NCBI RefSeq assembly: GCF_900156205.1
Contig: NZ_FTNA01000038.1
Coordinates: forward strand, 1-38,734
Length of the DNA stretch: 38,734 nucleotides
Direction: 5' to 3'
Origin: Leptospira interrogans
Lineage (GTDB): Bacteria > Spirochaetota > Leptospiria > Leptospirales > Leptospiraceae
Shown here: in pieces, positions 27,300 to 38,734 of the stretch
Layout of the letters: the number at the start of each line of letters is the position of its first letter
Numbering within the stretch: the stretch's first letter is position 1
The notes under the pieces: generated by a model
The model's input: the letters and a program-made list of their open reading frames with translations, nothing else
The model's database searches: none
Told to the model about the DNA's origin: nothing
Position numbers and translations under genes: made by a program

Positions 27300-27480
27300 C
27301 TATTTTAAAAGATTCATTTCTGATTCTAATTCTTCGGGATCATCGTCGATTATAGGAATTCCATCTCTTGAAAGTCTATTCATAAAATCTTTTAAATCTA
27401 AGGAACAAGATTAGGAAGCTTGGCTAATCGTAAATTTTCCTTTTTTAAAAAATTGTTTTACTAATTTAAATTTTACAGCG
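27300..27480 (-). pseudogene. Degenerate UPF0175-family antitoxin gene, 5'-truncated
   Basis: The minus strand reads VKQFFKKGKFTISQAS, a stop, then SCSLDLKDFMNRLSRDGIPI followed by IDDDPEELESEM. This matches the C-terminal two-thirds of UPF0175 antitoxins (theme: A--L---GK-S---A-ELAGLS---F---L---GIP----D-E-L--E). One in-frame TAA sits where a family residue (commonly Glu) is expected, and the 5' part is missing. The reading stops where a family-2 repeat end (TGTCCCAAAACCC) begins at 27481, so repeat insertion probably removed the start. Partner: the DUF3368 relic just downstream. Confidence 0.65.
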
Positions 27481-27555
27481 TGTCCCAAAACCCATCGGAA
27501 ATGAGGTGTTGAGTTATTCCGAGCGATCCTTAGAGAGTGAAGGCTATTAAGTTTT
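27475..27555. repeat. Family-2 MITE-like fragment (left end only)
   Basis: ACAGCGTGTCCCAAAACCC (from 27475) resembles the left terminal repeat of family 2. It is followed by a copy of the TTGAGTTATTCCGAGCG sub-repeat (27507-27555) seen at 1085-1229. No matching right end is visible, so this is a truncated copy. It abuts the broken antitoxin gene. Confidence 0.45.
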
Positions 27556-27678
27556 ATTGTACTTTATCAGAAAGACCAAGCTTGTAGTAACTCAGCAAAA
27601 CGGTTCTCTATGGATCGCCGTTCTGTGTCTGTCTCTTATAAAATTGACGGTGAGTGCTACTCAAATTATTTTGTAAAA

Positions 27679-28581
27679 ATGAAAATTTTCACAATCCTCT
27701 TTTTCTCTCTTATTATTTCAATTTTGGTTGGGTGTTCCTTTTTTCAAAAAGGGGATTGTAGAAAATCAAATTCCTGTCCCATTACTTTTTTCCAAGAGGA
27801 ACGTTATAAATCCAATAGTTATGTTTTGGACGAAAAACAGACGTTGGTTCCTTATGAGCGTGCTATACGAGGGGGGACAAAATTAATTTTAATTACAGAT
27901 TCTACAGGGAAACCTCAGACTTTAAAGGGTTTTTGGAATGAAGACCTTGTTAAATGTTTGTTGGAAGAGAAAGAAATCTATATCAATCCAAAACAACTGA
28001 GTTATGGAAAAAAAATACGAACCAATTTAAAACCAAGTATTGTTCTGATCGAAGAGCCAAAACTAAATTCCAAGACCGTCGGAACTTTGAACTACAATTC
28101 CACAGTCATGGTTGTAAGCGAGCTGGAACCCAGTAAAATTCGAGAAGGATACATCCGAGTAACATCCAATGATATTTCCGGTTGGGCTCAGAGAAAGAAT
28201 TTTACGGATGGCGATTATAATGCGGAGTATTACGGGAAGCCCTTAGAAGCAATATTACAAAATTTTTCTATTAGATTCGATCAGAGAATAGATATCAAAG
28301 AAGTGGATAATGAAACTTTATGGTCCGATTACGAACTGGAATGGAAAGGGGGAACAACTGAGGATACAAGCGTTTGCATAAGGAACCACATCGAGAGTGA
28401 AGATGGTCATTGTGGTATAGAGTTAAAGATTGATGACGACTCTGTAATGTTTTCAATTTCACCCGAGTATGAGATTACCTTTGAATGTAAAGTTGAAAAA
28501 TCAAAATTATTGGAATCGACTGAATCTGCAAAAAATGGAACTTTGACTCCGCATTTTGAATGCAAAAAGAATAAACTCTGA
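27679..28581 (+). CDS. Lipoprotein with a bacterial SH3 (SH3b) domain
   Basis: The frame is open from 27610, but the ATG at 27679 gives a standard lipoprotein signal (MKIFTILFFSLIISILVGC, lipid cysteine C19), so I start there (300 residues). Residues about 120-175 look like an SH3b domain: SIVLIEEPKLNSKTVGTL, NSTVMVVSELEP, YIRVTSNDISGWAQRKNF. SH3b domains usually bind peptidoglycan or peptides. The C-terminal part (about 195-300) is acidic with several cysteines (VCIRNH, GHCGIEL, TFECK, FECKK) that may form disulfides; no family was recognised. The gene lies between two 44-bp direct repeats and next to toxin-antitoxin relics, so it may have been acquired. Confidence 0.72.
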   Translation: MKIFTILFFSLIISILVGCSFFQKGDCRKSNSCPITFFQEERYKSNSYVLDEKQTLVPYERAIRGGTKLILITDSTGKPQTLKGFWNEDLVKCLLEEKEIYINPKQLSYGKKIRTNLKPSIVLIEEPKLNSKTVGTLNYNSTVMVVSELEPSKIREGYIRVTSNDISGWAQRKNFTDGDYNAEYYGKPLEAILQNFSIRFDQRIDIKEVDNETLWSDYELEWKGGTTEDTSVCIRNHIESEDGHCGIELKIDDDSVMFSISPEYEITFECKVEKSKLLESTESAKNGTLTPHFECKKNKL

Positions 28582-28603
28582 TCCGTTCAATCAATCAAGT
28601 GTA

Positions 28604-28647
28604 AAAAGAATATTTTGTTGGTTGTATCTGGAAAAATTTGTTTGTCG
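28604..28647. repeat. 44-bp direct repeat, right copy
   Basis: It is identical to 26794-26837 and in the same orientation. It starts 22 bp after the stop of the SH3b lipoprotein gene. Sequence similarity stops sharply on both sides of the 44 bases. Confidence 0.9.
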
Positions 28648-28728
28648 CAATAAGGTTTTCTAACTTTAGGCTCTGAAACGAGAATTACATTAGCGATTTC
28701 GAATAACAAGGTGTTATTTTGATGTATT

Positions 28729-29580
28729 TCAATAATCGTGTTTTATAAATGGCAAAATACTTTCTAAGAAAATTAATTCCTGATCCACATAATCGCTAAT
28801 ATCTTCCGTCTGATTCTCATTATAGTCACTCATTACTTCATATTTAAGACGATTATTTTCGTTGGCAATTTTCACAATTTGTATTCTTATTAATTCCCTT
28901 TTGAATTTAATATTTGGAACTTGCTTTTCACTTAATATCATTAAAATAGAATACATTCGTAAAAGAACAGACAAATAATTATAATTGGCTAATTCAACTA
29001 CATTTATATATACCCTGTCATCATCCATAATTTTGTTTTCAATTGTTTTATTGTCTTTAGCAAAGTAGATGCCTTCCTCATAATATTCTAATAATTCAGG
29101 ATCGACCTTATAAGTTAATAACTTCCCTACGATCAGCTTTTCTTTTTTATAAGTTTCTATAGAAATGCTTTTGTCTAAATGTATTTTAAATGTGTCCGAA
29201 TCAAACTCTCGTGGCATAAAGATTTTATTATAAAAGGAATATTGCTTGTTCACTAGTTCAAATTCTTTGTTAAGCCTGAGTTCACATTGCCGAGTATATC
29301 CTATTAAACCGTTTGATAACCGGATTTTGAAAAAACCAAAACCTAATATTGCACAATTAAAACGGCTTTTTGTTGTCTTTAAAATTCCTTGAATATTATT
29401 TATTTTAGCTTCTGCTTTGTTTAATCTATCATTGAAATAAGATTTGTATCCATACGTTTTTATATTCGATAAATCGGAGTGCAGCAATTTATATTCTTCC
29501 AGTAAGGACAGATTATCGGAAATTAAATCACTACTGCCAAAAAAAATAAAATAGAATATTAGAAATACATGAAACTTCAT
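28729..29580 (-). CDS. Exported FlgG-like (flagellar rod family) protein, divergent
   Basis: The first 16 residues are a short signal peptide (MKFHVFLIFYFIFFGS), which flagellar rod proteins do not have. From residue 20 on, the protein follows the FlgG/FlgF pattern in order. SDLSNIKTYGYKS (35-47) matches N-LAN-NT-GFK. AILGFGFFKIRLSNGLIGYT (77-96) matches AI-G-GFF-V-LPDG---YT. LRLNKEFELVNKQY (101-114) matches LD--G-LV---GY. VGKLLTYKVDPELLEYYEEG (151-170) matches IG-I-LA-F-NP-GL---G-N. VELANYNYLSVLLRMYSILM (195-214) matches EMSNVN-V-EM--MI--QRA. The last 60 residues are additional. It may be a duplicated rod protein adapted to another role or to envelope retention. It stands alone between accessory genes; expression and function are unknown. 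Confidence 0.55.
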   Translation of the reverse strand: MKFHVFLIFYFIFFGSSDLISDNLSLLEEYKLLHSDLSNIKTYGYKSYFNDRLNKAEAKINNIQGILKTTKSRFNCAILGFGFFKIRLSNGLIGYTRQCELRLNKEFELVNKQYSFYNKIFMPREFDSDTFKIHLDKSISIETYKKEKLIVGKLLTYKVDPELLEYYEEGIYFAKDNKTIENKIMDDDRVYINVVELANYNYLSVLLRMYSILMILSEKQVPNIKFKRELIRIQIVKIANENNRLKYEVMSDYNENQTEDISDYVDQELIFLESILPFIKHDY

Positions 29581-29863
29581 TATTCAGAACTATATAATAG
29601 AGTTACCCGATATTTTGCGTTCAAATAGCGTTTTGTAATATAAATTCACGGTAACCATTTTTATTAGAGATCAGTAATTGCTTCCATTAAATTCAAAATA
29701 CCGTCTAAAATGGATAAATGATTGTAAAGGTATGATGAAACCATGTTGCTCTAATAATCGGATGAATTCTACTGTTTACAAGATCCTTATAAATTGAGAT
29801 TAGAATTTCGAATCGACTTGCGCCAGTGAGGTACATTTTGATTTTTGAAAATTCTGATCCATT

Positions 29864-30343
29864 TTATGGGGAGCTATTGCAGGTATCGGAATCAAAAAAA
29901 TACTCTTCTCCGTTTCTCCAGTTGAAACAATAGTAAGTTAGAACTACGCCACCCGAAAGACTAACTCCAGTAATGCTATAATACACAAACCGATCATCGA
30001 CGCCTAAAAAATTTAAATATCCTCCGCCCCAGGCATCTCCTGGGTCTTGAACTAACTTAATCGTTTTTTTCCCATAGTTAACCATCAAAAATTGCTCTTC
30101 ATAAGAAGGATATTGTGCCGTGATTTTGATTGGAAAGTTTTTACAATCTATGGTTGCTTTTGTAATTCTTTTTCCATGCTCGTTATTTAGTTTTTCGTGT
30201 TGATTCGGAGCTTTGTTAAAACTTCTTATATGTATCTCTGGTAAGTTACATCGAGTATCGAGAAGATTTTTCGGAACTGGAAGTGTTCGAATTGGTATCG
30301 GCTGTTCATTCGAATCCGAGCAGCCGATACATTTTAAAATCAC
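29864..30343 (-). CDS. Lipoprotein-like protein of unknown function; start uncertain
   Basis: I do not recognise the family. The called start (GTG at 30343) gives MILKCIGCSDSNEQ, with a lipobox-like LKCIGC but too few hydrophobic residues for a signal. Upstream in the same frame the DNA would encode FRCRSFIVFVVVILKCIGC, a good signal core, but this is bounded by a TAA at 30388-30390 and contains no standard start codon before the GTG. An ATG in another frame (MVSSFSLPLF, starting near 30387) suggests that a small indel separated the start from the signal peptide. The mature part has a GDAWGGGYLNFLGVDDRFVY motif and ends in YYCFNWRNGEEYFFDSDTCNS. It is probably exported if expressed; possibly a pseudogene. 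Confidence 0.5.
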   Translation of the reverse strand: MILKCIGCSDSNEQPIPIRTLPVPKNLLDTRCNLPEIHIRSFNKAPNQHEKLNNEHGKRITKATIDCKNFPIKITAQYPSYEEQFLMVNYGKKTIKLVQDPGDAWGGGYLNFLGVDDRFVYYSITGVSLSGGVVLTYYCFNWRNGEEYFFDSDTCNSSP

Positions 30344-30403
30344 GACAACAAAAACGATGAAAGAGCGGCAACGAAAATGATGAAACCATTACGCAATGCG
30401 AGG

Positions 30404-33948
<3,545 letters not shown>

Positions 33949-34127
33949 CAAGACTATCCTGTCAACAATAAAAAATCGACCGGATTTAATTACAGTATTT
34001 TTGAAACGAATATTTGAACAATTCGCTTTCGGTCACTTTGCTTATCTGACCCCTGATTTTTGTAAAGAAAGTTTCATTTTTGGGATTTTCCTTGCCTGTT
34101 TTTTGAAAAATCAAGATCTACAATTCA

Positions 34128-35038
34128 ATGAAAACTATTTTCAAATTTTTGCAACCGCTTTCGAGTTCCTTTAAGTTTTTAAAAATTCAAGTACTTATCG
34201 GATACTTCTCTTTCATTGTGTTGCAGTGTGGAAGTATGCAAGAGATCTTATGGACGGAATCTATTTCTGATCGTTATACGTCTCGAATTTTTTTCACCTC
34301 ATCTCCATTCGTATCTCCGTATTACAAATCTTCTAGTTTTCAAGCTCGGTATATCATTTTAAAATCTGAATCCGGTAGCGAAAATGAAATGATTCAAGGA
34401 AATCTAAAATACCTAGAATTTTCCGAAAGAAATGAACGGGAAAACGCTTTGCTAGAAGTTTTTGAATGGAAAGGTCCTATGATTCGGAATCCAAAAGATC
34501 ATCAAAGGATTCGGTTTTCTCCTAAATTTGTGACTAAACGATTGAAAACTTTTTCTATAAAATCGGAAACGTTTCAATCAAAAGAGGAAGTTTTTGAAGA
34601 CGTAAAAAAAGAGTTCGTCATGGATGAAAAAGTAGGACTTAGGGAAACCGAAGAAGTTAGAGCGATTCCTGGAATTGGAACTCTGCAGTGGAAACATAGT
34701 TTAAGAGGAATTTTAGTCAAGGTGATGCGGACTGAATTTGTTTCTGCAGATGGGACGGTAACTTCTTCCGGAGACTATGACTACGATTCTCTTGAGTATT
34801 CTCCTGGAATTGGATTGAACGGAGCAATTCCAGTTCTTCCTATTCGAAAAACGGAAATTTATACGGAATACTATTGTTTGGATTTTCCTTCCGAGATTGA
34901 TTTATCTGTTTTGACTAAGAATGAAATCAAAAAATCCGTTTCATTTTACGATCTAATTACAAATAAACCATTTACCATAACAGCCAATTTCAAAAATTAT
35001 CCTATCATAAGAATTTCCAACGAGAAGAATCAATTCCC

Positions 35039-35042
<4 letters not shown>
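34128..35042 (+). CDS. Putative lipoprotein overlapping gltX
   Basis: I do not recognise the family. The N-terminus has a long basic n-region followed by a hydrophobic stretch and a lipobox, [18 protein letters not shown], with the lipid cysteine at C34, so the protein should be anchored to a membrane. The mature part (about 270 residues) is beta-rich and charged, with a [14 protein letters not shown] segment (about 184-197) and a second glycine-rich turn, [19 protein letters not shown]. No catalytic motif is visible. The stop overlaps the gltX start by 4 bp (ATGA). Since gltX has no other obvious start signals, the two genes are probably transcribed together; the functional link, if any, is unknown. 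Confidence 0.7.
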
Positions 35043-36604
<1,562 letters not shown>

Positions 36605-36676
36605 AAAATCAGATGTATTTTCGTTCAAATCGTTTGGTTGTAGTTTGTTGTCTGGGAGACGCTTGCGGGAACAAAA

Positions 36677-37264
36677 ATGAGAGATTCTAGGGAATCAATG
36701 CTAGTCAAACATAATGAAGGTTCTTACGTTATGTTTCTTCCGGTCGATTTGACTAGTATTAAAGAACTTAGATGTGCTCTTAAAAATTCTCTGATCGAAA
36801 ATTCATTTCTTGCAAAAGATATTACTAATATAGAGCTTGCGGCGGACGAGGCGCTTACAAATTCAATTTCGGCTAACGTAAAAATGGGTTCCGAAGAAAC
36901 GATTATCTGTCGTTGGGTGATTAAAGATCGTAAGTTTAAAATGTGGATTGTGGATTATGGTTCCGGACTTAAATCTAAAAAGTTAGATTTTTTGCCCGCT
37001 GATATTAGAGTTACCAGTCTTGACGATTATATAACCTGCGTTAAACGACACCAAGAAAAAAAATGTGAGATTCTTCCTTGGAAAGGTTCAAAGGTTCAAC
37101 ATAGGAATGTAGGTAGAGGATTACAGATCATTCGTTCTTTGATGGATACTTTTAAAATTACATATCATTGTGGATGCGGTAATATTTCCTCGAACCCGGA
37201 AGAAAACAATATACAGGGTTCCATCATAGAACTAGGTTTCGATCCTTCTAAACATCTCGTTTAA
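36677..37264 (+). CDS. Anti-sigma regulatory serine kinase, RsbW/SpoIIAB-like
   Basis: The 195 residues form a single HATPase_c_2 (GHKL) domain. The N box is [20 protein letters not shown] (about 52-71), the G1 box VDYGSGL (92-98) and the G2-like box [12 protein letters not shown] (about 150-161). Proteins of this type bind a sigma factor or phosphorylate an anti-anti-sigma protein (STAS domain) in partner-switching systems. A cysteine-containing loop ([11 protein letters not shown]) near the C-terminus is unusual. No STAS partner or sigma factor lies in the window. The ATG at 36677 has no strong ribosome site; the ATG at codon 8 (MLVKHNEG) is an alternative. The next gene starts one base after this stop, so the two are co-expressed. 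Confidence 0.82.
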   Translation: MRDSRESMLVKHNEGSYVMFLPVDLTSIKELRCALKNSLIENSFLAKDITNIELAADEALTNSISANVKMGSEETIICRWVIKDRKFKMWIVDYGSGLKSKKLDFLPADIRVTSLDDYITCVKRHQEKKCEILPWKGSKVQHRNVGRGLQIIRSLMDTFKITYHCGCGNISSNPEENNIQGSIIELGFDPSKHLV

Positions 37265-37265
37265 A

Positions 37266-38126
37266 ATGACTCTCAATGAGTTTGCCAAAAATGTGCTTTT
37301 TGGTTCCGGACTGGAGGATAAATTATTTTCACCGCCAGTGCATCCGGTTGATATTCGTTCATTCGATTTTTTGAATGTACCTTCTTTGCCCGCTCGAGAA
37401 AAAAAGATCCAAATTTCAGAACAAAAAAGTAAAATTCCTAGACTAGAACAATTGTTTAACGAAGAGAATCGTATTATTACTCTACATCATTTTGCAAATC
37501 ATGAGTTAATGGCGATCGAACTTTTTGCTTGGGCTATTCTTAAATTTCAAGATGCACCTTCTTCTATTCGATTCGGTTTATATAGAACTCTTTTAGAAGA
37601 GCAAACTCATTTGAAAATGTATCTTTCCGAAATGAAAAAAGGGGGAATGGAATTAGGAGATAGGCCTCTTAATTTTATTTTTTGGAAACAGGTTCCTAAA
37701 ATGCAAACCCTCGAAAAATTTTACGCAGTTATGGCAGTTTCTTTTGAAGGAGCTAATCTTGATTTTTCCAAAATTTATACGATGGCATTTAAACATTTTG
37801 GTGATTTTCAAAAAGCGGAAATTATGCAGAAGGTTTATGAAGACGAGATTAAACATGTAAGAAGAGGTTATCATTATATCAAAAAGAGAATTCCAAATTC
37901 GCAAAATGAATGGGATTATTATCTTTCTTTGATAGAGTTTCCCTTTACTCCTAGAAGAGCAAAAGGGTATCATTATTTTCCGGAGACTAGAATCCAGGCG
38001 GGTTTTTCGCAAGAGTTCGCAAAAAAACTGGAACAGTATGAAGACGAATTTACTGGCAGAGTCAATTCTAGAATTTTAAAGGAAGTTTTGGATTTAAATA
38101 TTAGAGTTGTTGAAAGTGCGGATTAA
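37266..38126 (+). CDS. DUF455 ferritin-like (putative di-iron) protein
   Basis: The 286 residues resemble the DUF455 family of ferritin-like proteins. A long four-helix bundle spans about 70-215 with metal-ligand candidates E80 and E85 ([12 protein letters not shown]), E112-x2-H115 ([13 protein letters not shown]), E161 (SFEGANLDF) and E194-x2-H197 ([11 protein letters not shown]). Two E-x2-H motifs on separate helices are the pattern of di-iron carboxylate proteins. The family includes MiaE-like hydroxylases, but the substrate is unknown. It is translationally linked to the RsbW-like gene, which could control it or simply share its transcript. The ATG at 37266 follows the upstream stop after one base and lacks an independent ribosome-binding site. 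Confidence 0.82.
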   Translation: MTLNEFAKNVLFGSGLEDKLFSPPVHPVDIRSFDFLNVPSLPAREKKIQISEQKSKIPRLEQLFNEENRIITLHHFANHELMAIELFAWAILKFQDAPSSIRFGLYRTLLEEQTHLKMYLSEMKKGGMELGDRPLNFIFWKQVPKMQTLEKFYAVMAVSFEGANLDFSKIYTMAFKHFGDFQKAEIMQKVYEDEIKHVRRGYHYIKKRIPNSQNEWDYYLSLIEFPFTPRRAKGYHYFPETRIQAGFSQEFAKKLEQYEDEFTGRVNSRILKEVLDLNIRVVESAD

Positions 38127-38262
38127 CAAATTGCTTCAATCGACCGTTTTTATACAACGAAAACTGATATAGAACTCATTTTTCAAAAACTCTATTATGT
38201 TTTCTTTCTAATTTTTTTTATAAACCGTTCTGTTTAGATAAGTAGAAGAACCGTTTCCTAGT

Positions 38263-38734
38263 ATGGATATTCTTTTATTCGATGAAGGTCAAAAAATTGA
38301 ATCTGTTTTGATAGAAGGTGTTGTTGGAACCGATTCTCTTTTGGTTCCGGAAGTTTATTGGAATCGGTTGGATTTTCAAGAAAGGAAGGTTCTTCGGAAT
38401 AGGCTTCCTTTTTTACTGAGAAAATATTCGAAACAAATTGCGTCTATGACGCGACTTCATAATAAGGCGGGTAAAATTAAATACAATCTGGGTGTTGGTA
38501 AAATGAAAAAATTCAGTATTCGGGTTCATACCGGTGTTTGGGCGACCTTAGGTGTGTTAGCTGCTGCTCATGGGGTTTCTCGGTGTTATCTTTTTAATTA
38601 TATGCTCTGGCTGGATGAACAAGGGGATTTTTTTGTGAAAACTTTGAACCGGGGAGTTCCTCGCTTTCACTGGACTTACGAAATGACTTGGAAGATCAAC
38701 AGGAGACAAAATCTCATATCAAGAGAATTAAAGT
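38263..38734 (+). CDS. DUF1564 family protein (Leptospira-specific), 3' end beyond window
   Basis: The ATG at 38263 starts a frame that stays open to the window edge (157 codons). The protein begins MDILLFDEGQKIESVLIEGV and contains SLLVPEVYWNRLDFQERKVL, LLRKYSKQIA, MKKFSIRVHTGVWATLGVLA, AAHGVSRCYLFNYMLWLDE, and GVPRFHWTYEMTWKINR. These motifs, particularly AAHGVSRCYLFNY, characterise DUF1564, a family that occurs almost only in Leptospira, where it is present in many copies. The function is unknown; the small basic form with a ribbon-helix-helix-like centre hints at a DNA-binding or toxin-antitoxin-like role, but that is speculation. The 136 bp before it have no clear promoter. Confidence 0.85.
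   Translation, partial: MDILLFDEGQKIESVLIEGVVGTDSLLVPEVYWNRLDFQERKVLRNRLPFLLRKYSKQIASMTRLHNKAGKIKYNLGVGKMKKFSIRVHTGVWATLGVLAAAHGVSRCYLFNYMLWLDEQGDFFVKTLNRGVPRFHWTYEMTWKINRRQNLISRELK

Overview
The window is AT-rich chromosomal DNA from a spirochaete of the genus Leptospira, most likely a pathogenic-clade species. The evidence is a Leptospira-typical DUF1564 gene at the right edge, many short lipoprotein genes with permissive spirochaetal lipoboxes, and long AT-rich intergenic stretches filled with degenerate dispersed repeats. No rRNA, tRNA or CRISPR array was found.

Layout, left to right. 1-243 is the 5' end of an IS3-type transposase orfA, cut by the window edge. 244-1674 is a non-coding repeat field. 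1675-7742 is a compact assimilatory sulfate-reduction operon, cysH-cysD-cysN-SUMT-precorrin-2 dehydrogenase-cysI. Together it activates sulfate to APS, reduces APS to sulfite, makes siroheme and reduces sulfite to sulfide. 7752-9741 (minus) holds a membrane-anchored beta-propeller protein and a LysM/M23 peptidase, divergent from a CPBP (CAAX-type) membrane protease and a small exported protein. A repeat field precedes a ClC antiporter with CBS domains, and another precedes two tandem MuiA-like (DUF4139) exported proteins that converge on a von Willebrand A protein.

20653-25003 (minus) is a cobalamin block. Reading with transcription it has a cobalamin riboswitch, two lipoproteins of unknown function, then cobT, cobS and cobC (late nucleotide-loop assembly). 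This is the most interesting unit, because the riboswitch points to a B12 role for the two unannotated lipoproteins.

25449-26792 is a flavin amine oxidase. 26794-28647 is an accessory patch bounded by two identical 44-bp direct repeats; it contains wrecked UPF0175/DUF3368 toxin-antitoxin genes and an SH3b lipoprotein. Next come a secreted protein that aligns along its length with the flagellar rod protein FlgG, and a lipoprotein-like gene without a good start. 30404-33924 (minus) encodes an unusual two-subunit type IIA topoisomerase that looks T4-phage/eukaryote-like and lacks the usual GyrA/ParC C-terminal domain.

The right end has a lipoprotein overlapping gltX, an RsbW-like anti-sigma kinase paired with a DUF455 ferritin-like protein, and a truncated DUF1564 gene.

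Two families of MITE-like elements with imperfect terminal inverted repeats account for much of the intergenic DNA. All functional calls come from reading motifs by eye; no database search was run.
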